In this document: positions 1-7,266 of the stretch, piece by piece
Layout of the letters: each line of letters begins with the position of its first letter
How positions within the stretch are numbered: the stretch's first letter is position 1
Source: VRUE01 sp963730315
Lineage (GTDB): Bacteria; Actinomycetota; Thermoleophilia; Solirubrobacterales; 70-9
Direction of reading: 5' to 3'
Length of the DNA stretch: 47,986 nt
Assembly: GCA_963730315.1 (NCBI GenBank)
Contig: CAVSRD010000017.1
Coordinates: 1 to 47,986 of the forward strand
Notes under the pieces: generated by a model
What the model saw: only the letters and a program-made list of their open reading frames with translations
Database searches by the model: none
What the model was told of the DNA's origin: nothing
Made by a program: the position numbers and the translations under genes

Positions 1-444
1 TGGGTCAAGCGTCAAGCGGGCGAACTCGACCAGCTCGGCCAGCGTCGTGCCGGCCAGCGCCTTGGTGACGCCGCTCTGCACCCGCGTCCAGAGCAGCTTC
101 GTAGCGCAGGCGCGGTCGCCGTCGCTCTCGTGCGAGCAGAGCACCTTGCCCTCCGGGGTCTCGTGGAAGCACTCCATCGGGGCGATCTGCCCTTCGAGCG
201 CCTCGACCACCGCGTCGAGGGTGATCTTCTCCGCCGGCTTGGCGAGGCGGTAGCCGCCGTGGGCGCCCCGGGTCGAGCTGACCAGCCCGGCCTTGCGCAA
301 CCGGGCGACCAGGTGCTCCAGGTAGGAGAGCGGCAGCCGCTCCGCATCGGCGACGGCGCTCAGCGAGATCGGCTCGGCGTCGGACTGGCGGCCGAGCTCG
401 ACCATCAACCGCACCCCGTACTCAGCTTTCGTAGAGAACAGCAT
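1..444 (-). CDS. Rrf2-family transcriptional regulator (partial, C-terminus cut by window edge)
   Basis: The reading frame starts at ATG 444 (MLFSTKAEYG) and runs off the left edge, giving 148 residues. The N-terminal half is a winged helix with the family signature 'STRGAHGGYRLAKP' near residues 57-70. Three cysteines at about residues 92, 103 and 113 lie where IscR-type members bind an iron-sulfur cluster, although the spacing is wider than IscR's 92/98/104. It diverges from htpX. A TAGGAT box 6 nt upstream of the ATG suggests a leaderless transcript. Sulfur-pathway genes follow within 1-7 kb, so a role as a cysteine or Fe-S responsive regulator (CymR/IscR-like) is plausible but inferred. 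Confidence 0.9.
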   Translation of the reverse strand, partial: MLFSTKAEYGVRLMVELGRQSDAEPISLSAVADAERLPLSYLEHLVARLRKAGLVSSTRGAHGGYRLAKPAEKITLDAVVEALEGQIAPMECFHETPEGKVLCSHESDGDRACATKLLWTRVQSGVTKALAGTTLAELVEFARLTLDP

Positions 445-469
445 GCTTAAATCCTACCGAGGCAGTCGG

Positions 470-488
470 TTATGGCGCTGCGCCATAA
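470..488. promoter_or_regulatory. 19-bp perfect inverted repeat in the rrf2-htpX divergent region
   Basis: TTATGGCGC-T-GCGCCATAA is a perfect 9-bp inverted repeat around a single central base. It lies between the divergent rrf2 and htpX starts. A looser repeat (ACCGA-N5-TCGGT) sits just beside it, toward rrf2. Position and symmetry fit a dimeric repressor operator, most simply for the adjacent Rrf2 protein. The assignment is inference. Confidence 0.5.
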
Positions 489-521
489 TCTGGACACCCA
501 TCTACCTAGGAGCTGAGCGGC

Positions 522-1385
522 ATGAGCACGACCAAGCAATCGACCTTCGGGGCAACGCTGCGGACCACGATCCTGCTGGCGACCCTGTCCGGGCTCCTGG
601 TCGTGATCGGCGCCCTGATCGGCGGCGCCAGCACGGCGGCGCTTTTCCTCGGCATCGCCCTGCTGATCAACCTCGGCTCCTACTTCTTCAGCGACAAGAT
701 GGCGCTGGCGATGAGCCGCGCCAAGCCGATCTCCGAATCGGAAGCGCCGAAGCTCTACGCGGTGGTCCGCGAACTGACCACCCGCGCCGGCCTGCCGATG
801 CCGAGCCTCTACGTGATCCCCCAGGACCAGCCCAACGCGTTCGCCACCGGCCGCAACCCCGACCACGCCGCGGTCGCGGTCACCCGCGGCATCCTCAACC
901 TGCTCTCCGAAGACGAGCTGCGCGGCGTCCTCGCGCACGAGCTGGCGCACGTCAAGCACCGCGACATCCTGATCCAGTCGGTGGCCTCGGCGATCGGCGC
1001 GGCGATCACCTACCTCGCGTACATGCTGCTCTGGTTCGGCGGCGACGACAACAACTCGCCGATCGGGCTGGCAGCCTCCTTCGCGCTGGTCCTGCTGGCG
1101 CCGCTCGCGGCGACGATCATCCAGCTCTCGATCTCGCGCCAGCGCGAGTACGCCGCGGACGCCGGCGGGGCGCAGATCTGCGGCAACCCCGAGTCGCTGG
1201 CCAGCGCCCTGCTGCGGCTCGAGCAGGGGGCGAAGGCGATGCCGATGAAGGTCAACCAGGCGGCCGAGCCGCTCTACATCGTCAAGCCCTTCTCCAGCAA
1301 AGGGCTGGCGGGCCTCTTCTCGACCCACCCGCCGATCGAGGAGCGGGTGAAGCGCCTGCGCCAGATGCGCCCCAGCCTCGGCTAG
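522..1385 (+). CDS. htpX: HtpX-like membrane zinc metalloprotease (peptidase M48)
   Basis: A 287-residue protein matching the length of HtpX, the membrane protease that degrades misfolded membrane proteins. Two hydrophobic segments lie near residues 15-57 and two more near 150-172 and 183-205. The zinc motif HELAH is at 139-143 and the third-ligand glutamate lies in 'REYAAD' near 209. AGGAG precedes the ATG by about 8 nt. A CATAAT sequence at 484-489 could be the -10 box, overlapping the palindrome at 470-488, so expression may be governed by that operator. The gene stands alone, with a separate promoter for the next gene. Confidence 0.93.
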   Translation: MSTTKQSTFGATLRTTILLATLSGLLVVIGALIGGASTAALFLGIALLINLGSYFFSDKMALAMSRAKPISESEAPKLYAVVRELTTRAGLPMPSLYVIPQDQPNAFATGRNPDHAAVAVTRGILNLLSEDELRGVLAHELAHVKHRDILIQSVASAIGAAITYLAYMLLWFGGDDNNSPIGLAASFALVLLAPLAATIIQLSISRQREYAADAGGAQICGNPESLASALLRLEQGAKAMPMKVNQAAEPLYIVKPFSSKGLAGLFSTHPPIEERVKRLRQMRPSLG

Positions 1386-1416
1386 GAGGGCCGCCGGCGG
1401 CCGGGTTTGACCGGGC

Positions 1417-1435
1417 GCTATACTTTTTGAAGTAA
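1417..1435 (+). promoter_or_regulatory. Shared 19-nt promoter/operator element, copy 1 (upstream of rhodanese-MoeB gene)
   Basis: GCTATACTTTTTGAAGTAA occurs here and, base for base, at 5554-5572 before cysM. It contains TATACT, a good -10 box, overlapping the inverted repeat TACTT-N4-AAGTA. It lies 35 nt upstream of the ATG at 1471. A -10 box overlapped by a symmetric site is the usual arrangement for repression. Both downstream genes belong to cysteine biosynthesis. Confidence 0.65.
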
Positions 1436-1470
1436 AAGCGGATCGGATTTAGGGGTATTTAGGAGATCGC

Positions 1471-2631
1471 ATGGCTAGCACGGCGCAAACCAAGCAGCGG
1501 GTCGAGGAGATCGAGCCCTTCGAGGCGGCGCAGGAGATCGAGGGCGGCGACGTCGTCCTGATCGACACCCGCGAGCCGCACGAGTACCAGGAGGCCCACC
1601 TGGAGGGGGGCAAGCTGGTCCCGCCCGGCCTGCTCGGCGACGAGATCGCCGCAGCCGCCCCGGACAAGTCGGCGCGGACGATCCTCTACTGCCGCAGCGG
1701 CAACCGCTCCTACATCGCGGCCGAGCAGATGCAGGCGCTCGGCTACGAGGACGTCGCCTCGATGGCCGGCGGCATCCTCGCCTGGCAGGAGCAGGGGCTG
1801 CCGGTGGTCGCAGCCTCCGGACTGACCCCCGAGCAGCGCGACCGCTACTCGCGCCACACTCTGCTGCCCGAGGTCGGGGTCGACGGCCAGCTGAAGATGC
1901 TCAACGCGAAGGTGCTGCTGGTCGGCGCCGGCGGGCTCGGCGCGCCGACCGCGCTCTACCTCGCTGCGGCGGGTATCGGCACGATCGGACTGGTCGACGA
2001 CGACGTGGTCGACGCCTCCAACCTGCAGCGCCAGGTGATCCACAACACCGAGCGGATCGGCACGCCGAAGACCGCGTCGGCGCGGGCGACGATCGAGGCG
2101 CTCAATCCCGACGTCGACGTGGTCGAGCACCGCACCAGGCTCGACGCCTCCAACATCCTCGAGATCCTCAGCGATTACGACGTGATCGTCGACGGTGCCG
2201 ACAACTTCCCGACCCGCTACCTGCTCAACGACGCCTCGGTGCGGCTGCGCAAGCCGGTCGTCTCCGCCTCCATCCTCAGCTTCGACGGGCAGGTCTCGAC
2301 CTTCGTACCCTACGAGGGCCCCTGCTACCGCTGCCTCTACCCGACCCCGCCGCCGGCCGAGCTGGCGCCCAGCTGCTCCGCCAACGGGGTGCTCGGGGTG
2401 ATGGCCGGGACGATGGGCCTGCTGCAGGCGAACGAGGTGCTGAAGCTGGTGATCGGGATCGGCGAACCGCTGATCGGCCGCCTGCTGCTGTTCGAGGCGC
2501 TAGGCACCAGGTTCACGGAGCTGAAGGTGCGCCGGGACCCCCACTGCCCGATCTGCGGCGACGACGCGCCGGAGATCCCGGAGTCGGAGTTGGGCAAATT
2601 CCCCGACTACGAGGCGTTTTGCGCGGGATAG
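1471..2631 (+). CDS. Rhodanese-MoeB/ThiF fusion: sulfur-carrier adenylyltransferase/sulfurtransferase
   Basis: A 386-residue E1-like enzyme that adenylates the C-terminus of a ubiquitin-like sulfur carrier and helps convert it to a thiocarboxylate. Residues 12-112 are a rhodanese domain with the loop CRSGNRS (catalytic Cys74). Residues 116-386 are the MoeB/ThiF domain: nucleotide loop GAGGLG at 152-157, 'DNFPTRY' near 244, zinc cysteines 285/288 and 359/362, and a cysteine at 302 in the 'SCSANGVLG' segment. Actinobacterial MoeZ has these domains in the opposite order. The cysO-like gene follows after 37 nt, so that is the likely substrate. A GGAGA ribosome site precedes the ATG. Confidence 0.92.
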   Translation: MASTAQTKQRVEEIEPFEAAQEIEGGDVVLIDTREPHEYQEAHLEGGKLVPPGLLGDEIAAAAPDKSARTILYCRSGNRSYIAAEQMQALGYEDVASMAGGILAWQEQGLPVVAASGLTPEQRDRYSRHTLLPEVGVDGQLKMLNAKVLLVGAGGLGAPTALYLAAAGIGTIGLVDDDVVDASNLQRQVIHNTERIGTPKTASARATIEALNPDVDVVEHRTRLDASNILEILSDYDVIVDGADNFPTRYLLNDASVRLRKPVVSASILSFDGQVSTFVPYEGPCYRCLYPTPPPAELAPSCSANGVLGVMAGTMGLLQANEVLKLVIGIGEPLIGRLLLFEALGTRFTELKVRRDPHCPICGDDAPEIPESELGKFPDYEAFCAG

Positions 2632-2653
2632 GGACCGCGGCGCCCAGCTCGAA

Positions 2654-2659
2654 TAGGAT
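2654..2659 (+). promoter_or_regulatory. TAGGAT -10-like box before the cysO-like gene
   Basis: TAGGAT ends 9 nt before ATG 2669. There is no GGAGG-type site in the gap. Together with identical boxes before rrf2 and the DUF3352 gene it suggests a leaderless transcript internal to the operon. It could also be read as a weak AGGA ribosome site. Confidence 0.4.
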
Positions 2660-2668
2660 CGCGTCCTG

Positions 2669-2944
2669 ATGGCGACGGTTCGAATCCCACCGGTCCTGCG
2701 CCCGCAGACGGGCGGGCAGACGGAGGTCGAGGCGGCGGGCGCCAATGTCGGCGAGGTCCTCCGCGCCCTGACCGCCGCGCACCCCGACACCGAGTCACAG
2801 CTGTTCGGCGCCGACGGCGACCTCAACCGCTACGTCAACGTCTACCTCAACGACGAGGACGTGCGGGTGCTGGACGGCCTCGACACCGCCGTCGCGGACG
2901 GGGACACCGTCGTCATCCTGCCCGCGATGGCCGGCGGCCGGTAG
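2669..2944 (+). CDS. cysO: CysO/MoaD/ThiS-family sulfur carrier ending in Gly-Gly-Arg
   Basis: A 91-residue beta-grasp protein of the size of mycobacterial CysO. The end 'VVILPAMAGGR' matches the CysO tail but carries one extra arginine after the Gly-Gly that must be exposed for adenylation. The codons read ATG GCC GGC GGC CGG TAG, so a single indel does not easily explain the arginine. CysO carries a thiocarboxylate that CysM attacks with activated serine; Mec then frees cysteine. The E1 gene is just upstream and cysM and mec lie 2.6-4.3 kb downstream. The terminal arginine implies a processing step, perhaps by the JAMM protein at 7263. A MoaD or ThiS role is possible, but no other Moco or thiamine genes are nearby. 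Confidence 0.85.
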   Translation: MATVRIPPVLRPQTGGQTEVEAAGANVGEVLRALTAAHPDTESQLFGADGDLNRYVNVYLNDEDVRVLDGLDTAVADGDTVVILPAMAGGR

Positions 2945-2970
2945 CCGTCGAAGCGATCCTCGATCGAGGC

Positions 2971-2989
2971 GTCCTCAGCGTTCGAGGAC
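2971..2989. terminator. Hairpin at the convergent end of cysO and the ABC importer operon
   Basis: GTCCTC and GAGGAC form a 6-bp stem with a 7-nt loop, overlapping the stop codon of the minus-strand ATPase gene. A 12-bp perfect palindrome, CCTCGATCGAGG, lies beside it at 2958-2969. Neither is followed by a T run. Two convergent genes meet here, so a bidirectional terminator is plausible but weakly supported. Confidence 0.35.
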
Positions 2990-3790
2990 CAGCCCCAGAA
3001 AGCGCTTCGTCCGGTCCTCGCGCGGACCGTCCAGCACCTGCGCGGGGGTTCCCTGCTCGACGATCGCGCCCTTGTCGAGGAAGACCACCCGGTCGCCGAC
3101 ATCGCGGGCGAACCCGATCTCGTGGGTGACGACGATCATCGTCATCCCGTCGGCCACCAGCTCCCTGATCACGTCGAGCACCTCCTTGACCAGCTCCGGG
3201 TCGAGGGCGCTCGTCACCTCGTCGAAGAGCATCAGCTGCGGGCCCATCGCGAGTGCCCGCGCGATCGCGACCCGCTGCTGCTGGCCACCCGAGAGGCGTT
3301 CCGGGTACTCGTCGAGCTTGTCGCCCAGCCCGACCCGGTCCAGCAGCTCGGCAGCGCTGCTCCGCGCCTGCTCGCCCGGCTGCCCGAGCACCTTTTCGGG
3401 GGCCATCGCCACGTTCTCCAAGGCGCGGCGGTGTGGGAAGAGGTTGAATTGCTGGAAGACGAGCCCGACCCGCTGGCGCAGGAAGTCGACGCCCCCGTTC
3501 GACTTTCCGACTCCCCCGTCTCGGCTCCCGAAGATGTCGCGCCCGGCGAGGAAGATCTTGCCCTTCTCGGGCGGCTCGAGCAGGTTGATGCAGCGCAGCA
3601 GGGTGCTCTTCCCCGAGCCGCTGGGCCCGATCACGCAGACCACTTCCCCGCGCTTCACGTCGAGGTCGATCCCGCGCAGCACCTCGAGCCCGCCGAACCG
3701 TTTCTCGATCCCCTCCAGCTTCAGCACAGGGCCGTCGAGCTCGGGGCCGTCGCCGGCGCGCTCCTGTGTGGGCGTGCTCATGGGCTGCAT
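2975..3790 (-). CDS. Polar amino acid ABC transporter ATP-binding protein
   Basis: A 271-residue ATPase of the GlnQ/HisP/TcyN type. Walker A GPSGSGKST is at 55-63, followed by the Q-loop 'LVFQQFNLFPH', the LSGGQQQR signature, Walker B 'LMLFDEVTSALD' and the switch histidine in 'VVTHE'. A glycine-rich insert of about ten residues lies between Walker A and the Q-loop. The ATG at 3790 shares a base with the permease stop (TAATG), so the two are translationally coupled; a second ATG at 3781 is possible. It would power the importer encoded by the next two minus-strand genes. Confidence 0.93.
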   Translation of the reverse strand: MQPMSTPTQERAGDGPELDGPVLKLEGIEKRFGGLEVLRGIDLDVKRGEVVCVIGPSGSGKSTLLRCINLLEPPEKGKIFLAGRDIFGSRDGGVGKSNGGVDFLRQRVGLVFQQFNLFPHRRALENVAMAPEKVLGQPGEQARSSAAELLDRVGLGDKLDEYPERLSGGQQQRVAIARALAMGPQLMLFDEVTSALDPELVKEVLDVIRELVADGMTMIVVTHEIGFARDVGDRVVFLDKGAIVEQGTPAQVLDGPREDRTKRFLGLVLER

Positions 3791-4536
3791 TACAGCGCCT
3801 CGACGCGGGGGGCGCCGCGGGTGAAGCGCCGCTGCTCGCGGTTGATCAGGCGGTCGACGAGGCGAGCGAGCGGCAGGGTCACGAGCAGGAACATGATCGC
3901 ACCCAAGGTCAGCGCCGAGCTGCGGAAGGTTTCCCCCTGGATGTCCCGGCCGACCAGGGCGACCTCGTTGAGGGCGATCACGCTGACCAGGGTGGTGTCC
4001 TTCATCAGGGCGATGAAGTCGTTGAGCAGCGGCGCGATCACCTTGCGCACCGCCTGCGGCACGATCACGTTGCGCATCGCCTGTCCGTGGCTCATCCCGA
4101 GCGATCGCGCCGCCTCCATCTGGCCGCCCGGGACCGCCTCGATCCCCGCTCGGTAGACCTCCGCCATGTAGGCGCCGTAGGTGATCGTGATCGCCATCAC
4201 CCCGTACCAGAAGGGGTCGGGTTGGCCGAACCACTCCGGGATCCGGATCGACCTGGGGATGAATTCCAGGTAGGGGAGGCTGCCGGAGATCAGCAGGATG
4301 ATCAGCAGCAGCGGAATCCCGCGGAAGACGTCGATGTAGGCGATCGTCGCGAAACGAATGGGGAGGAACCCTTTCCCGGGCAGCTGGCGCAGCAGCGCCA
4401 GGGCCAGCCCCCAGACCAGGGCCAGGATGCCTGCGACGACCGACAGCTCGATCGTGATCAGGAAGCCATGGAAGACTTCGCCGAAGCGTTCTCCCATCAG
4501 GGAGAGGTCGAAGTACTGGTTGATGATCTCGTTCAT
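3790..4536 (-). CDS. Polar amino acid ABC transporter permease (HisM/GlnP family)
   Basis: A 248-residue membrane protein with about five helices. The EAA coupling loop 'AEVYRAGIEAVPGGQMEAAR' near residues 130-150 docks with the ATPase. One permease gene is present, so it presumably works as a homodimer. It lies between the substrate-binding protein gene, separated by 115 nt holding a strong hairpin, and the overlapping ATPase gene. Its place inside a cysteine-synthesis cluster suggests cystine or another sulfur amino acid as the cargo. The family itself covers glutamine, glutamate, arginine, histidine and cystine. Confidence 0.93.
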   Translation of the reverse strand: MNEIINQYFDLSLMGERFGEVFHGFLITIELSVVAGILALVWGLALALLRQLPGKGFLPIRFATIAYIDVFRGIPLLLIILLISGSLPYLEFIPRSIRIPEWFGQPDPFWYGVMAITITYGAYMAEVYRAGIEAVPGGQMEAARSLGMSHGQAMRNVIVPQAVRKVIAPLLNDFIALMKDTTLVSVIALNEVALVGRDIQGETFRSSALTLGAIMFLLVTLPLARLVDRLINREQRRFTRGAPRVEAL

Positions 4537-4579
4537 GCCGCCCTCCTTGGTGGTCTGTCCCGGCTACTTTCCGCGGTAC

Positions 4580-4613
4580 GCAGAGAGGGCGCCAATTCTG
4601 GCGCCCTCTCTGC
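4580..4613 (-). terminator. 15-bp perfect hairpin between the binding-protein and permease genes
   Basis: Two perfectly complementary 15-nt arms (4580-4594 and 4599-4613, core AGAGAGGGCGCC) flank a 4-nt loop. On the minus strand it follows the binding-protein stop and precedes the permease start. No T run follows. Such hairpins commonly protect the binding-protein message or reduce read-through so that more binding protein than permease is made. That role is inferred from position. Confidence 0.6.
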
Positions 4614-4651
4614 TCCGCCCGCTCTGGTCTCGCGTCTTGCGGGACGAAGGC

Positions 4652-5461
4652 TCAGGTCGCTTCGTGCGTCGCCGAGGAGACCCCTTCCGGCGGGGGCTTG
4701 TCGAACCACTTTTCGTATATGCGCGTATAGGTGCCGTCGTCGAGGACTTCCTTCAACCCTTCGTTGAGTTCGTCGAGCAGTTCTTCGTCGCCCTGCTGGA
4801 CCACGAATCCATATTCTTCTTCCGTTTCGATTCCGGCGGAGATTTCGATTCCGCTGTCTTCTTCGATCGCCTTTTCGGCGACCGGCCGGTCGATCACGAC
4901 GGCGTCGATCGTCCCCGATTTGAGCGCCGGGATCGTGTCGGGGCCCTGGGGGTAGGTCCGGACTTCGCCGGCGTCGACTTCTTCTTCGACGTATTCCTCG
5001 CCGGTGGTCCCCTGCTGCACGCCGATCGTCTTCCCCTTCAGGTCCGCCTCAGATTTGACCTCGCTGCCCTTGGCGACGACGATCGCCTGCGCCGAGGGGA
5101 GGTAGTAGGGGTTGGTGAAGTCGACCGTCTTCTCCCGTTCGGGCGTGATCGTCGTCGCTGAGGCGACCATGTCGAACTTGCCCTGGGCGAGGTCGCGGAA
5201 GATCGTGTCGAATGACGTGTCCTGGAATTCGACCTTGCGGTCGATCTTTTCCGCGATCGCTTCGACCAGTTCGATGTCGAAGCCCTTGAATTCGGTCTTG
5301 CTCTTGCCGAATTCCTCGAACGGCGGATACGGGACGTCGGAGCCGACCGTGAGCTTTTCGCCTCCACCCCCACTGCTGCTCCCGCCACAGCCCGCCGCTA
5401 TTAGGACCGAGGCGCCTACCGCCAGGGTCACCAGGAATGCGGTCAGCCGAAAATTGCCCAT
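4652..5461 (-). CDS. Amino acid ABC transporter substrate-binding lipoprotein (family 3)
   Basis: A 269-residue protein with a lipoprotein signal peptide: hydrophobic residues 7-22 and lipobox AAGC with Cys25, then a Gly/Ser linker. The family-3 motifs 'GFDIELVEAIAEK' and 'FDMVASATTITPEREK' follow, as in GlnH, HisJ and the cystine-binding FliY. AGGAGG precedes the ATG by about 8 nt. By my count it uses about 29 GAA to 5 GAG for glutamate, the reverse of its neighbours. It diverges from cysM across 123 nt holding the 19-nt element, so both may respond to the same sulfur signal. The ligand is not determined by sequence. Confidence 0.92.
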   Translation of the reverse strand: MGNFRLTAFLVTLAVGASVLIAAGCGGSSSGGGGEKLTVGSDVPYPPFEEFGKSKTEFKGFDIELVEAIAEKIDRKVEFQDTSFDTIFRDLAQGKFDMVASATTITPEREKTVDFTNPYYLPSAQAIVVAKGSEVKSEADLKGKTIGVQQGTTGEEYVEEEVDAGEVRTYPQGPDTIPALKSGTIDAVVIDRPVAEKAIEEDSGIEISAGIETEEEYGFVVQQGDEELLDELNEGLKEVLDDGTYTRIYEKWFDKPPPEGVSSATHEAT

Positions 5462-5553
5462 CGAGTCAGCCTCCTATCCAGGGGATATGCCAAAGACCGG
5501 GCGAACATACCCGGCGGTCCAGCCTGGGGCAAGAGCCGCGCTGCCCCACCATG

Positions 5554-5572
5554 GCTATACTTTTTGAAGTAA
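5554..5572 (+). promoter_or_regulatory. Shared 19-nt promoter/operator element, copy 2 (upstream of cysM)
   Basis: This is identical to 1417-1435: GCTATACTTTTTGAAGTAA, with TATACT as the likely -10 box and the inverted repeat TACTT-N4-AAGTA overlapping it. It lies 12 nt before the cysM ATG at 5585. It is also in the divergent region of the importer operon and could affect both directions. Confidence 0.65.
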
Positions 5573-5584
5573 CGGGAGATCGAA

Positions 5585-6550
5585 ATGCTTCAGGACGACC
5601 TACTAAACCGGCCCTGTGGGGGGCGCTTCGGGAACATCGTCGAGTCGATCGGCAACACCCCCTTGGTCGAGCTGCCGCGCTTCTCGCCGAAGCCCGGCGT
5701 GCGGATCTACGCGAAGCTCGAGGGCCGCAACCCGACCGGGTCGGTCAAGGACCGGGTCGCCAAGTCGATGATCGAGGCGGCCGAGGCCGAGGGGCTGATC
5801 GAGCCGGGGCAGACGATCCTCGAGCCGACCTCAGGCAACACCGGCATCTCGCTGGCGATGATCTGCCGCCTCAAGGGCTACCCGCTGAAAGTGGTGATGC
5901 CCGACAACGTGACCAAAGAGCGCACCCAGCTGCTCGAGATGTACGGGGCGGAGATCGTCTACACGGAGGGGGCCAAGGGCTCCAACGGCGCGGTCGAGGT
6001 AGCGCTGGAGATGGCCGGCGACTCGCGCTACTACATGCCCTACCAGTACGGCAACGAGGCCAACCCGCGCGCCCACTACGAGGGCACCGCGGTCGAGATC
6101 CTGGAGGAGCTGGACCAGGTGGCGGCGTTCGTCGGCGGCCTCGGCACCGGCGGCAGCCTGATGGGCAACGGGCGGCGGCTGAAGGAGCGCGACCCCGCGA
6201 CCCTGATCGTCGCCGCCGAGCCGATGCAGGGCGAGATGGTCCACGGCCTGCGCTCGCTCGAGGACGGCTTCATCCCGCCGATCATCGACCTCTCCCTGAT
6301 CGACCGCAAAATCATGGTCTCCAACCGCGACGCGATCGTCTGGACGCGCAAGCTGCTCGACGAGGAGGGCGTGTTCGCCGGCGTCTCCTCCGGCGCGATC
6401 GCCCGCATCGCGGTCCGCATCGCCGAGGAGCTGGAGGGCGGCAACGTCGTCTTCCTGATCCCCGACGACGGCTGGAAGTACCTCTCCTCCGGCGTCTACA
6501 CGAAGCCGATCGACGACATCGAGAACCTGGACTCCACCGTCTGGTGGTAG
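5585..6550 (+). CDS. cysM: PLP-dependent cysteine synthase of the CysM (CysO/O-phosphoserine) type
   Basis: A 321-residue fold-type II PLP enzyme. The PLP lysine is Lys55 in 'NPTGSVKDR', the substrate loop TSGNTG is at 82-87, and the phosphate loop is 'GGLGTGGS' near 184-191. Arg223 in 'GLRSLEDGF' matches the arginine that gives mycobacterial CysM its preference for O-phosphoserine, and 'GWKYLSSG' near the C-terminus is also CysM-like. It would add the CysO thiocarboxylate to O-phosphoserine to make CysO-cysteine. GGGAGA precedes the ATG. It leads an operon with a methyltransferase, mec and a DUF2007 gene. All counted glutamate codons are GAG. Confidence 0.93.
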   Translation: MLQDDLLNRPCGGRFGNIVESIGNTPLVELPRFSPKPGVRIYAKLEGRNPTGSVKDRVAKSMIEAAEAEGLIEPGQTILEPTSGNTGISLAMICRLKGYPLKVVMPDNVTKERTQLLEMYGAEIVYTEGAKGSNGAVEVALEMAGDSRYYMPYQYGNEANPRAHYEGTAVEILEELDQVAAFVGGLGTGGSLMGNGRRLKERDPATLIVAAEPMQGEMVHGLRSLEDGFIPPIIDLSLIDRKIMVSNRDAIVWTRKLLDEEGVFAGVSSGAIARIAVRIAEELEGGNVVFLIPDDGWKYLSSGVYTKPIDDIENLDSTVWW

Positions 6551-7266
6551 GCCCGGCGGATCAAGCCGCCGAGCCGGGCGGAACGGGCTGGCGGGAGAAG
6601 ATCCTCGAGGTCAGGCGCCCTCCCGAGGACGTCCCCGCCACCTACACCCGCCTCGCCCCCGTCTACGAGATCTGGGCTCGGCTCACCGAGTCGCGGGCGC
6701 GCCGCCGCGTGCTCGAGCTGGCCGACCCCGGCCCGGCCGAGGACGTGCTCGAGGTGGCCACCGGCACCGGGGCCCAGCTGGTCGAGCTGGCGCGCCGCAA
6801 CCCGCGCGGGCGCACGGTCGGGGTGGAGGTCGCCGAGGGGATGCTGGCGAAGACGCGCCGCCGTCTCGCCGCTCGGGGGCTGACCGAGGTCGAGGTCATG
6901 CCCGCCGACGCACGCAAGCTGCCCCTCGCCGACGCGAGCTTCGACCTGGTCGTCAACAGCTACCTGCTCGACCTGCTGCCGCGCGCCGAGATTCCCCGGG
7001 TGCTGGCCGAGTTTCAGCGCCTGCTGCGTCCCGGCGGTCGTCTTGCGATGTCGAACATGACGCCGGGCGAGCGCCGCCTGCACCGGGTCTGGGACGGGCT
7101 CTACTCGCGCGGGATCGTGCTGACCGCCAACTGCCGGGGCGTGCTTGCGGCGCCGCCGCTGGCGGAGCTCGGCTTCGTGGGGATCGAGCGCGAGTACTCC
7201 GCCCAGCTCGGCTTCCCGACCGAGATCGTGATCGCGCGCAAGGCGGGCGGGCCGTCAGGCCGATGA
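6544..7266 (+). CDS. Class I SAM-dependent methyltransferase (UbiE/Methyltransf_11 type)
   Basis: GTG 6544 overlaps the cysM stop and gives 240 residues; no better start lies upstream in this frame. The SAM-binding motif I is 'VLEVATGTGAQLVELARR', followed by an acidic strand ('VGVEVAEGML'), a 'PADARKLPLAD' motif and 'LLRPGGRLAMSNM'. The substrate is unknown. Its stop overlaps the mec ATG (ATGA), placing it inside the cysteine operon. The protein resembles the quinone methyltransferase group, but the context gives no quinone link. Confidence 0.85.
   Translation: MVGPADQAAEPGGTGWREKILEVRRPPEDVPATYTRLAPVYEIWARLTESRARRRVLELADPGPAEDVLEVATGTGAQLVELARRNPRGRTVGVEVAEGMLAKTRRRLAARGLTEVEVMPADARKLPLADASFDLVVNSYLLDLLPRAEIPRVLAEFQRLLRPGGRLAMSNMTPGERRLHRVWDGLYSRGIVLTANCRGVLAAPPLAELGFVGIEREYSAQLGFPTEIVIARKAGGPSGR

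Noticed and set aside
2680..2700. GGTTCGAATCCC, which looks like the T-loop of a tRNA
   Set aside because: It lies inside the start of the cysO-like gene, the flanking bases do not form a T-stem, and no acceptor or anticodon stem is found on either strand.
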